From positions 2,169,678 to 2,233,677 of the forward strand of contig JAJEKV010000096.1 in assembly GCA_021234155.1 (NCBI GenBank): 64,000 nt of DNA. Reading direction: 5' to 3'. Shown piece by piece: positions 12,728-23,015 of this stretch (positions within the stretch are counted from its first letter, which is position 1; each line of letters begins with the position of its first letter). Position numbers and translations under genes: made by a program. Origin of the DNA: Isoetes taiwanensis. Its lineage: Eukaryota; Streptophyta; Lycopodiopsida; Isoetales; Isoetaceae. Below the pieces are notes generated by a model, which was given only the letters and a program-made list of their open reading frames with translations, had not been told where the DNA came from and searched no databases.

Positions 12728-15700
12728 CTAGAGTTGACAAGCGAAAAAGCCACTTGTTCTATCATACTTTTCAGAGGCCGCCCCCCTTAATTGAAGGTCA
12801 AACCAATCGACATGTAATATGAAGGTCTTAAAATTGCCACCAACATCCACCTCCATTATAGTCTTTAACCTCCCCACCCAATCACGTGGCTTCCCCGACG
12901 ACACGACGGCAACACTTGATTGAAACTCCATCGTGAATGATGCCATGACTCCGCAAATGCCACAAGTCTTCCCGTGTATGTCAAGAGAACTCACACGATA
13001 GTGGGTCCCATGCCACCATATCGAGGGAGTAAGATATATACCGGCCAAAAGCACCATTAATGTCAATAGATACAATAACATCAAAAGAAAATACTCGATT
13101 TCGACATCAACATAATTTGTTGCAACTACCTTTTTTTCATGACACCTTGTGCGTATGCCCATTCCAGAGCTGTAATATACTCCCCCTTGTGATATGCATC
13201 ACCAAAGCCCTGTAGTACCCATTCTCTTTCCATCTTGTCCCGGCAAGGGTTCATATCCATCGAGTGCGGGGCTCGCCTATTATGTCGCTCCATTCATGCC
13301 TCTTCTCTTCCATTTCTTCCTTTGCGTTCTCATAACGAAAGCAATCCATTTTGCCATTGGTGCCAATTGTAAAGAAGAAATTGATTAACCTTTTTAATGA
13401 TCATATCAGCGGAAATGACTTCGCGATACCATTGCCTTCGCCACTACCCCCACAATCTTCGCCCCTTCATCACTCCATAAGCGCAGGTGCATCGGATGTA
13501 CGGCGGAAATATATTCTGTCATATAGAAAAGTGACTCTTTCGCAAGCCATCCCTCTGCCATACTACCTTCAGGACGTGCTCTTTGACGCACCATATCCTT
13601 CAATACCTTCATAAACCTTTCCAAGAAAAACATCCATCTGGCATGTACAGTTCCCGCGAGCTCCACTTCCTCAATAAGATGTACCAAAAGATGGGTTTGA
13701 TCGTCAAGAAAGCTTCGTAGGAAACTCCTTCTCCAACAAGCAACATGCCTCGCCATTTTCACTTTCATCTCTTCAATTTCGATCTTTTCGGTATAGTTTT
13801 TTTACACATCCACCTATGAGGTCCAAAACAAAAACTTAGCCACAAATAAAATAGACGGGGGACCACTAAATCAACATGGGTAACAACCTTATGACCTTTG
13901 ATAGGGCACTTATTGCCTCCAATGGTCCCTTGTCTAAAACTCCCTAAAGGTCAGGGCATGAAGAACTCGCATGATCCAAACACCAAATATAAGTTATGGG
14001 TTACATTTTATAGTAGTGCATATATATGTGGACTTCAATTGCTTACATGCAAGAACTTATGCCACCATGGGACTTTAAACCACCTCCCCACTACTTGTGA
14101 ATGCGGTTCGCAATGATTGCATGTAACCAGTTGGTGTTCTAAGGGCCCTTAAATCATCATAAATAGCTCGATGGTCAGCCCTAGCAATAACCCATTTTGC
14201 CGGAGGAAGTGGTTGCCCTTCACCTCGGATCCATGCCTCTTTCTTTTTGTATTACTTACCTTAAGGTCCATCCCGGCATTTGTTGTGTCTTTTGACCAAA
14301 TACATGCTTCCATAAAGAGTTTCCCCACGCTCTTGAAGATATGCATCGGGTCTAAAAGGTGTTGAATCAATAGGTCGGTCCAATATGGTAGTCTATAAAA
14401 AACAGACTTCCTTTTCATATTGGCAGTAAAGACTTCCTCCTCCGCGGCTTCCTCGCCACCACTGTATAATTCCTCATCCTCCTTTCTCTAGGTCGGCTCA
14501 CGACCTCCTCAAGCTGTGTGCCCCCCACGGATTTCCCTTGCGGATTTTCCCCTCTTCCTTCTTATCCCAACGCCACCCCATTCTCGTGATGGTAATTCTC
14601 GGCTTGGTGGTTCTCAGTATAGTCTACAATTGCCACCGAATTGTGCACGCCGCTTCAAGGGGTGCGTGAGCGGCAAATACTTCCTAAAACCCTCGTATAC
14701 TACTTTCTTCAGATGCTTAGAGTGACGGTGCTGCAACTTTTCCCCACATATCATGCAAGGGAAGTGCCCCGATGTCTTAAACCCAGAACACTCGGCAAAC
14801 CCAGGAAAGTCATGCATAGTCCACAATAGTATACCTCTAAGATTAAAACGTCATTTTTATGGGCATCGTGAGACCTGAATACCTGGTTCCACAAAGGAGT
14901 AACTCATCCACAATTATTCTTAGGTACACATCTAAATTACTTGGTTTTTCTTCCGTGTATCAATAAAGTCATCATAATGTGCCCACTCTTCATCAACAAC
15001 CATGGGGGTATGTTGTAGTTCACTATCATCATCGGCCATGTAGACCATGCAAATGATTGTGTACCATATGGGTTTCGCCATCGGTGGCCGTGCCCAAACG
15101 CGACGCTACGTGGTTCTTTTCCAAAGTCGCCATGTCGCATCGACATGCTTCCAAGCTGCACCGCCGCCGGGACTCGCATCACATCATCACTAGATGCATG
15201 TGTAGCCGCGGAAGTCCATTAGGCTAGCCAATGTCTTGCAACGGAACATCAACTTTAACCTATAGAATAAATTATAGGCAACATATAAGTACCGAAAATA
15301 AGTGAATTTACAACTATTTGTAAGAAGTGGTGATGCATATACCCTTGGGATTATTGGAAAGTGTCGAATAACCTTCGAGGTACCGCTTTTTCCCTTTAGG
15401 TCATTTCGTATCTCGGTTCATTACATACGAGACAATGAGTGGACTTCTCATGCTTTCTAGGGGATAGAAGATCATACAATCATTTGGACATGCATGTATG
15501 ACTTTATAACCAAGGCCGGCCGCTTGAATCATTTTCTTAACTTGAGATCCGCTTCGGTAGGCATATTGTTCTTCTCTGGAAGGATCTTCTCGCAATAACC
15601 TCAGCAGATCTAAGAGTGGTAAGATAAAAGATGGAGATGGTGGTAAGATAGAAAGGCTTGATAAGTATGTCACCTCAATAGAGCAGAGACACTTTGCATT

Positions 15701-15990
15701 GCTCCACTTGAACTTGGTTTGGAGATTGAGAATTAGCGTGCACGCCGACAAACGAGAGAGGTTCGAGACGCAGGAAATAATCAAGGTTTTCGCTTCGAGA
15801 TAACAATAGGGTCATCGTCGATGCGACCAATCCTCGAAGGGTATCCAACATCTTCTACCATATCCTCTCCACCACCATCCTCGACATCATCTAAATCAAT
15901 ATCAGGTAATTCTTGAAGAGCGTGCAACATATCGAGCATCGGCTCGTCAATTAAAGACTTCGTTCTCGGGTTCCGTCAATAGTTTCATCC
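12728..15990 (-). pseudogene. CACTA (En/Spm) TNP2-type transposase, decayed
   Basis: Six minus-strand pieces, read from 15.99 kb down to 12.73 kb, follow the order of plant CACTA transposases. First comes an acidic N-terminal stretch (about 15.85-15.99 kb), then a CPNDC motif (15401-15784). Next is a segment with PYGTQSFAWSTWPMMIVNYN (14937-15182), then one with WTMHDFPGFAECSGF and a CMIC finger (14614-14826). LPYWTDLLIQHLLDPMHIFK follows (14149-14418). A DUF4218-like part has ARWMFFLERFMKVLK (13406-13768), and the C-terminal DUF4216-like part ends HVDWFD (12728-13162). These match Transposase_21 plus DUF4218 and DUF4216 of the family. Stops and frameshifts separate the pieces, so it is a pseudogene unless some gaps are introns. 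It probably mobilised the element whose 3' end is near 22.54 kb. Confidence 0.85.
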
Positions 15991-16587
15991 TCTTCATATT
16001 GATCGTGACGCAATATCTTCATATTGGTGCACTCGCTTGAAATTCACGACGATAGGTTTCCCTTTTGCCTGTAACTTAGAACTAATGGATCCGGGATGGA
16101 GACCTCTCCAATGAGTTCATTAAACAGAGTAACGTATAACCATCATGTCAAATAATGTAATAAGTATAAAATACATACAACCATTTGTATAGACTCACGA
16201 ATGACAAAAACATATTAAAAAAAAAAAACCTCTTTATTCCTTTTTTAGTACAACAATACTATTGTTCCATCTCAAATGGGAGAGGTCTATCATAGCTTAT
16301 AGTTGATAAATAACTCATCTCCAATGTTTATGCTTTTAATAGCACACACCATGATATATCCGCTTTTTACAGATCTTGTAAAAAATCTTCCTCCCCTCCT
16401 TGACACTCTAAAAATTCACAATTGCATCGCCACGGTTGTCAATAGAACTGTTGATGAACCCCGCAATATTGCCATGAACCCCTCGCCGACACCATCAATA
16501 AACTTCAACTCCTCATCACATGCCCCCACAGCCTATCGACGCTAAACATTGGAATTCATTCCATAAATCCTCATACGCCAAGCATAT

Positions 16588-16960
16588 TTAGTCAAAGTTT
16601 GCCAAGTTTTCCAATCGCATTCGGGACACGCGATATGGCATTAATGGAATGTGGGTATCTCGCTCCACTTCTATACTGCGTCTTGGAGATAAGGTCAATC
16701 CAAACCGGACAAAATGCGGCTCCGCGATAATGATGTATCTTCTTCCCCAATAAGCAAATTCTTGATCCATAGGGATAGGTAGCCCATCGCCACAAGCCAA
16801 ATGTCTTATGTGCCTAACAAAGGGTCGGACTAATCTTTGCAATTCTTTCAGAATTTCACGCTCGCAAAGGAGGCCAAGCGTTCTTGGGAAATGTGCGACA
16901 CATGCAATGTTCTCATGATTGTAGCCCTTCGTGTTCTTTCACGAGGGGAACACTCGATTG
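16588..16960 (-). pseudogene. Unassigned protein fragment inside the CACTA region
   Basis: A minus-strand frame of 84 codons (16588-16842) contains a run of arginine, histidine and aromatic residues such as FAYWGRRYIIIAEPHFVRFG. With one frameshift it continues upstream to about 16.96 kb. It lies upstream of the transposase on the same strand, where CACTA elements often carry a second protein. I do not recognise a domain. Its low-complexity-free composition suggests a formerly coding sequence, but there is no independent support. Confidence 0.4.
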
Positions 16961-17388
16961 CAGTTGAGCCGCACCCATCCACATTATTGATGAATCGGAT
17001 TTTGCTTCATTTCATATGCCTCTATGGACAACATTAAACCAAAAATCCACATCTAGTTTGGAGGAGACATCAAGATCATCTACCTACATATTTAGATATC
17101 ATAAACATCTTGAATATATACTTGAATTGGGAGAGATACTCTAAAAAAAAAAACAAATAATAATTGTATACCAACCCGATATCCATGACGAAAGCATCGA
17201 TCCGTGGGTTGTTCAAATGTACCAAATCTTATCGATGGTCTTCAACAACCGCTTCTAAGTCGTCTCTTCAAAGCCCCATACATCTTTTACAATCTAAAAC
17301 TATTTTGTCCCTCGCCAATTACAAAAGGTAAGTACTATATAATGCACAATAGTTTGAACGGCCGTGATAGATACAATATATGGTAGTA
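16960..17388. other. Intergenic or intronic DNA of the CACTA region
   Basis: AT-rich sequence between the unassigned fragment and the telomere-like tract. I see no coding signature, RNA gene or repeat here. Confidence 0.4.
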
Positions 17389-17443
17389 TAAACCCTAAAC
17401 CCTAAACCCTAAACCCTAAAACCCTAAACCCTAAATCCTAAAT
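17389..17443 (+). repeat. Interstitial telomere-type repeat (CCCTAAA)n
   Basis: About seven copies of CCCTAAA, one with an extra A and the last degraded to tcctaaat. This is the common plant telomere unit read toward the left end. It lies inside the decayed CACTA region, not at a chromosome end. It may be a repair-captured telomeric tract or telo-box microsatellite. Confidence 0.85.
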
Positions 17444-17459
17444 GGACAGACTGGGCCCG

Positions 17460-17760
17460 GACAGTAGTCCTCCACTCAAGGTGAAGCCGACCACTCATGC
17501 CCTTTCCCGAAAGTAATGACCCTTATATAAGTTTCAATTTCAATAAAGATCTTTTGGAGACGCCACTAGCCCCGATACATAGAGTCCCCTCCACTCAAGG
17601 TGAAGTCGACATATGACCTTGACTACGCTGACACCTCAATTTTGTAATCTACATTGTACTTAGTAAGGTATGAAGGTGAGTTTGGGCGGCACACCGGTCC
17701 TCTCCACTCAAGGTGGAGGCGCATCGTGTCCTTGACCAAAACACTGCGTTTTTACTACTA
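17460..17760 (-). repeat. Three degenerate tRNA-like cassettes (element A)
   Basis: Three copies of ctccactcaaggtg(g/a)ag occur at about 17471, 17588 and 17702, about 117 bp apart. On the minus strand each reads as a 6-bp stem, CTCCAC with GTGGAG, around a short loop like an anticodon arm. The third copy is preceded by a D-arm-like ttggtcaagga. A clearer triple set with T-loop-like sequence lies at 46.59-46.88 kb in the second CACTA-like element. They are too degenerate to be working tRNA genes. Confidence 0.5.
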
Positions 17761-18049
17761 CAAAGCATACACGCCCCTCTCCTAGTTTATATATGTCTAG
17801 GCTACTAAATACAAGAATCAAGAACTTACATGTGACGGTTCCAAGATATCCAGCCTCCCCGGGTGGTAAGACAACATCAATCTGCCTCCGCCATCTCCAA
17901 AGGCCGATCATGCCGATGACCATGGCGATCCATGTAGGGCAAAAGAACAAGTATAAGATATGGTTAAAAAAGAAGAACACCAAAGGCGCTTAGGCCGAAG
18001 AGGAGCGAAAAGAAAATAACAATGAATGCCGAAAAAGTTGTTTATATAG

Positions 18050-18325
18050 AATCGTGAACGCCGCGATAGCGACGTGGACGCCGCCGGGCGACGAGTGTCA
18101 ACGGGCCACATGCCGTCACCTACGACTTGGCAAGACACCGCAGCACGCATGCACGTGTCATACGTCGGTAGACCACGCCGCGATGCGACGATAGTCAATC
18201 TGGCCAAAATCCGTGTCACATGCGACCGGCAAAGACACGCGGCGAAAGTAACGCATCGACGCGTTGTCTTAGGTTCTGTAGATGTCACATGACGCCGCGC
18301 ATTTGACGCCCGACATTTGTCGTGA
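18050..18325. repeat. CG-dense CACTA subterminal-type sequence
   Basis: A sharp island of gacg and cgacg motifs in AT-rich surroundings, starting cgcgatagcgacgtggacgc. It ends with two copies of gacatttgtcg spaced closely, and related gacatttgccgtgacatttg follows at about 18485. The same style of sequence lies inside the TIR-bounded element at 45.61-45.85 and 52.05-52.30 kb, where it sits next to the termini. I read it as subterminal transposase-binding DNA of a CACTA element end or a nested copy. Confidence 0.5.
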
Positions 18326-18329
18326 CATT

Positions 18330-19950
18330 TGTCGGCCGCTATGAAATTTATGTATACCTATGCCGCTTCGAAAGCAACCTAAAATCTGAGCAAGTTTTGT
18401 GTAACAACCTAAAATCTGCATACCTCAAAACACTTGAACATAGCTTGATTAGCTGCATCACAGAGCAAATTTATGGGATGTGTCCGACATTTGCCGTGAC
18501 ATTTGTCGTGGACGATGCCGGGTGGGCTTATGGCATTTTTAGGCAAATTTTGATCGACGCTTTGACACATGGGACATTAATGCCTTGGATTTGCAAGGAG
18601 TCGCCGGCAGTTCTCCCACTATGCTGGACACCAAGTTCCTCATTCAGATTGCATTTTGTTGCTTCTCTAAAGATGTTGGACTGAGGATATGGGAGTCCCA
18701 CTTTTTGACTACCCAATCTTCTCGTTGTAGAAATTCTAGGGGTAAATCCATATGTCATTTCTAATTCCTTCTTTTTTCTCTTTCTCTGGATCAACCAGAA
18801 GCTAAATTATGAGCTCAAAAAATTCTGGATCAACCATCTCCAACTCCATGTCCATCACTAAATTCATCTGCTTTTTCAAAATACCCATAGCACAAATAGG
18901 CCTATATAAATTAAAACAAACAATATTATTGTCATATCCTTATTCATCGTGGCATTCATCTTCTTGATATCCATCCTGATCATATTCATCTTCTTCATAT
19001 TTTTATCTTCAAATTCCATTTTGAAAAACTGATTTCAGAAATCTATATCATATCATATATCCAGTTTTTTGTATTCTACATCATGCTTATATACATAAGG
19101 CAGTGCCTCAAAAATTCTGGATCAACCATAAGCTAAATTCTGAGCTCAAAAAATTCTGGATCAACCAGAGCTAATCGAGCTCAAAACTACCATATTATAG
19201 TTATATCAAAAGATAGAATTTAAGTTGCTTCAATACCAAATATCGACTCCAAACAAAACGAAAACTTTTCGCAAGAAAGGGTCTGTTTGCATCCCGTGAT
19301 CAACACTGTAATTTCCAAAGACCGCCAGAAGGATCCCTTCGCGGTGATGTAAAATTTTTTACCTTGATATCTCTCTCAAACGAAACCACATCATTCACCG
19401 CAAATTCTTTTGCCTTGACAAACTGCTCCAGCCTTTTGTGAAGACATAACTTTGGGAACTATCCCAATAACAGTATCTAAATTTCCACATGCATTGATTT
19501 TCATCTTTTTTTTTCTCCACAATTCCATCGCAAGGCAAATGTGCTTCTGCGTTGATTTTTGGAATGACGAGCTGAAACAAAAAATCCAACGCAGAATCAG
19601 TTATCAAATCAAGCTGCCCACTTGGTTGCACAAGCACGAAATGAAATGCCAGTCTCAAGGACTTTCTTATCTAACCAATCTACACTATCTTGAGAGCCAA
19701 CTAGATCCACCACAGAAATATCTGGTGGAGTGTCTAGCATAATATCCTCTAGAAATTTTGAACTTTTGTGGCACGCATGGCTCAAGATCAAACGTGAATC
19801 CAAGCTCTCTTAAAAGATGACGCCGCGATCATTTTCTATACTCCTTGCCAACCCCCGATTGTTTGCACCTTGATTGTTTGCCCTAAATCGCTTTAAAAAC
19901 AATGGGAACATGAATTGAAGGAAAAGTAGTACCATCTGTCAAGCTATCTG
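18330..19950. other. Non-coding, with a short dispersed repeat
   Basis: No gene is recognised. The phrase aaattctggatcaacca recurs near 18783, 18819, 19111 and 19151, with agctaaattctgagctc-type sequence beside it, so a short unit has been duplicated locally. Confidence 0.4.
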
Positions 19951-19958
19951 TGTACATA

Positions 19959-20205
19959 TACCATGAAGATCAGAGAAGAATAAATTGTGTTGAATTTTGT
20001 AAGCACGACATTGTGCTTACTACATATGGAACCATTTGTTCTGAATTACAGAAAGCCATCCGAAGAGGATGAAAAGAAGCGCCCCCGTGCTAAGGGCACA
20101 CTGTCGAACATTAGGTGGTTTAGAATTATTCTGGATGAAGCTCAATCCATTAGAAATGCTCACACTAAAAGTTCATGTGCTTGCTGGGGCTTAAGGGCAC
20201 AATGA
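19959..20205 (+). pseudogene. SNF2/RAD5-type helicase ATPase fragment
   Basis: One frame gives YHEDQ...KHDIVLTTYGTICSEL and then a stop near 20068. A second frame continues with NIRWFRIILDEAQSIRNAHT and ends CACWGL. This is the order of the SNF2 ATPase core: motif Ib (D-V-VLTTY-type), then the DEAx Walker B box in the context W-FR-ILDEAQ-I-N. It is closest in style to RAD5/RAD16/HLTF-class plant remodelers. Only about 80 residues of a protein normally near 1000 are present, with a frameshift between them and no P-loop nearby. It is therefore a captured or decayed gene fragment, perhaps carried by the surrounding transposon. Confidence 0.7.
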
Positions 20206-20276
20206 AGATGGTGCCTTTCTGGAACATGCGACCTTCTATCGACACATATGTCACATACGCCACATATAATGAAAAG

Positions 20277-20385
20277 TTCTAGAATGTTCTAGAAAGTTTT
20301 AAAAAGTTTTAAAATATAAGAGAATCTTGGGTGAGCCTAAGGAATCCTTCTAGAAAATTCCAGAATGTTGTAGAAAGTTCTAGAA
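20277..20385. promoter_or_regulatory. Two perfect-phase heat-shock element arrays
   Basis: At 20277-20294 the sequence TTCTAGAATGTTCTAGAA has four alternating TTC/GAA units with exact 5-bp spacing. At 20348-20385 eight consecutive units keep the same spacing, with seven matching (one TTG instead of TTC). This is the binding pattern of plant heat-shock factors (nGAAnnTTCn). A TATA-like aaaatataag follows the first array at about 20311. No heat-shock gene is visible beside it. Confidence 0.6.
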
Positions 20386-20399
20386 TGAATGTTGCGAGA

Positions 20400-22005
20400 G
20401 AATACACTTATTTTCTTCCCAAAGCATTTTGCTAGATGACCAATTAAAATATTTTGGTTCAACCAACTCCACAATTCTCTTGATTTTCGATGAACAAACT
20501 TGTCCAAGAAGGCAAAGCCTCCACAACCTCAGAATGGCCATAATGAAGAAATTAAAAAACAGGTTAAGAGATTTCTCGAAAAAAAGCGCATGATTTTTTT
20601 TCGGGCCAGATGTTGTATTTGGCCGGATCATACAATCGATGCAAAGAAGAACCCATAAAAAATCTTGGCGCTCAAATGGAACAAGTTCATGAGTCATGAA
20701 GCGAAAACAACGAGCATGGCGTTAAAAAACCGCACCAAAGGATCTGATTTTTGGCATGTAGGAGCGTAAGAGAGGTCTGCTTTTTTTAAGATTGGGTGTT
20801 CGCGGAAGAACCCCAAATGATGTCGGCAAGCTCAACCGCCTTGTGATCCCTAAGCTCAGGTCGAAGCCCATTTTCCTTTGCACCATGACATGCTCGCTTT
20901 GAAGACTTCCAAGGTAACAAACCGGCGCTTTAGATACTCTCATCGGGCATAGCAAAACGTGAGCTATGTTCCAATTCCACTTTCCATGTATGGATCTCCT
21001 CAAACAAGGCCATCAACAGTGTGTAGCCACATAGTATCTCGGCTTTTCAAAATCCTCATCAATGGGGGTCGGGCTTCATATGGAACTTGTGCAATTGAAA
21101 CGCAAATTCCTCCACCATCATATATCACAAAATCATCCGGACGTTTGGCGTGTAAAGTTGCAAGTTCAAGCATTGCTGCTTGATTCCAACCTTGATGTTG
21201 ATCTTTCAACTTCCATAGTGCCATTAGAATTACTTGTATACCCAAAGATGAGATTTTAGATCATAACCTTCTTCCCCTTTATTGACGTATCCATATGTGC
21301 TTCTTTGGTTCGATATAGTTCCAGATAATATTTTTCAAGCTCTTGCAAGCTCTCAAAGCCCCCAAAAACCATTTTTCCAGCAGATTCGGTTTCAAGAGTC
21401 TAGATGAAGGAGGTAATTCGTGACGCCGCAAACCCACGCCGCTAAATGACCATTCTCTTTCACATCTAGAGATAAGATTACTTCCTTAAAGACCGATGAA
21501 GCCGCATTGATATGGACGGATCAATCGGTCAATAATCAATAAATCCCTTTTGCGGGGATGTTTTAATTAACGCTATGTTTCGTAATTCGCCATCGACCTA
21601 AACCTAGAATCCGCCATTAGGACGCTCGGGACAAGCGCCGCAAGTCATATTAAACACTATAATGCTTCGGCGGACAAAAGGTAAAAGTGTGGGATTTTTC
21701 TTGTGTTCTTGCACAAATTTTAAGGCTTTATCCTGTTCTTCTCTCAGCAACAATGATTGACAACAAGCCTATTGTCAAGTTACCTTCAAGGATTGTAAAC
21801 TTGGAACAACTAGATTTTGACACGTAACAACGCCGCTTTTATAATGAACAATTTATAGCGGTAGCATATCTATCGTGATGATGCATGCGCAGTAACACGC
21901 TTTAAATGAAGCCGCGGGTTGGTCGCCGAGTCTTTTTTTAGACGTATCAATCGCATGCCTATTGAATTTGTAATCCTAAAACCATTAACCTTTTCAGATA
22001 TAAAA
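20400..22005. other. Unassigned DNA with an orphan CACTA-type end
   Basis: Several open frames of 70-100 codons occur on both strands, for example minus 20722-21003 and 21000-21245, but none has a domain I recognise. At about 21421-21455 the sequence gacgccgcaaacccacgccg followed by ctaaatgaccattctctt closely resembles the 3' terminus near 22541, so a second CACTA-type end or a duplication of it lies here. Confidence 0.4.
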
Positions 22006-22010
22006 AAAAT

Positions 22011-22200
22011 ATACGCCACATGCGACCACCCACGCCACATATACGCATCGACGCGGTCATATACGCCACATATACATACCGACGTGTCATATACGCCACA
22101 TATACGCATCGACGGTCATATACGCCACATACGCCATATATACGCATCGACGCAGTCATATATAACACACATACGCCACATACCACATATATACGACGCC
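22011..22200 (+). repeat. About 30-bp tandem repeat in CACTA subterminal DNA
   Basis: Roughly five units of the form atacgccacatatacgcatc followed by gacg(cg)gtcat run from 22011 to 22200, some expanded. The open frames across it are side effects of the repeat. It adjoins the CG-dense subterminal region. Confidence 0.75.
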
Positions 22201-22541
22201 GCATGCGACGCCACGCCAGAACATCCACCGGGCGAGACACCGCCGCCCACCAGCGCGCTCAAGCCCACCGGCGAGACAGATGGGCCAAGCATCAGTGCCG
22301 TCGATGCGACGCGACGCCGCAAGCGCCCCACTGGCGTGACACCTGCCGCCCACTGGGCGCGTCAAGCGCCCATGGCATGACAGACCGCCACGCCGGTGTC
22401 GACGCCGCGACCACACGCCGCGATGCGGCGACGGTTCCGCGACGCGGACGCCGCATTGACGCCGCATGGTGACGTTATTTGGCGACGCCGTCGCCGTCGC
22501 CGCGACGCCGCAAGCCCACGTCGCTAAATGTCCATTCTCTT
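22195..22541 (+). mobile_element. CACTA-like 3' subterminal region and terminus (element A)
   Basis: The stretch is packed with gacgcc and cgacgcg motifs. It ends with cacgtcgctaaatgtccatt followed by ctcttgttgtg at about 22541. The same terminal block occurs at 52272-52303, and its inverse starts the element at 45612. The inverted form begins CACAACAAGAGAA, one base away from the En/Spm-type CACTACAAGAAAA over the first eight positions. Upstream transposase remains at 12.7-16 kb fit one large decayed element. I cannot see its 5' terminus in the window. Confidence 0.65.
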
Positions 22542-22589
22542 GTTGTGTTGTGGTGATGGGGCCTAGTCCCCAAGTTTTAGATGGCCGCG

Positions 22590-22665
22590 TTCTTGCATGT
22601 CGTCCCCATAACCCGTTGGGTTCTCGTGGACGTAAAAATTCATCTTATCTTATCTCTTTAACAAA
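22590..22665 (+). mobile_element. LINE 3' end with short A/T-rich tail
   Basis: The sequence cccataacccgttgggttct then cgtggacgtaaaaattcatc matches the 3' end of the LINE at 56.3 kb (cctattggtctccgtggacg then ttaaaaaaac). A tail of tcttatcttatctc follows, comparable to the (attct)n tail there. Only the last 70 bp or so are present. Confidence 0.55.
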
Positions 22666-22739
22666 GATGAAAAAGCAGTGTACAATGTTGGAGTAATGCA
22701 CCCCTTGCATTAACTGACAGCCTAGGCTATCTATTTCAC

Positions 22740-23015
22740 TCGCGCCCTCAAGCTTACCTTTTTTCACTCTGAATCGCCTTTCTCGACTTGCGAAGTCGAA
22801 AGGCCCCTCGACCTACATTTTTCGCTTTGTTTGCCTTTTTCGACTTCGCGAGTCGAGAAAGGCCTCTCGACTTGCGCTTTCAAAAATGGCCTTCAGAACT
22901 GCGTTTTTCACTCTAAGCTGCCTTTTTCGACTCGTTCAAAAATGGCCTTCAGAATTGCTTTCTTCACTTTGAGTTGAGTCGAGAAAGGCTTTCTCGGACT
23001 GTGTTTTCAAAAAAA
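22740..23015. repeat. Degenerate TCGA hairpin repeats
   Basis: Units built on tttctcgacttgcgaagtcg and tttttcgacttcgcgagtcg alternate with ttcaaaaatggccttcagaa. At 22773-22804 and 22835-22864 the sequence can form stems (cctttctcgactt with aagtcgaaagg; ctttttcgact with agtcgagaaag). The region is non-coding as far as I can see. Confidence 0.6.

Noticed and set aside
22011-22472. His/Arg/Tyr-rich frames at 22.0-22.5 kb
   Set aside because: They follow the 30-bp repeat and CG-dense subterminal DNA; the apparent peptide repeats are a by-product.
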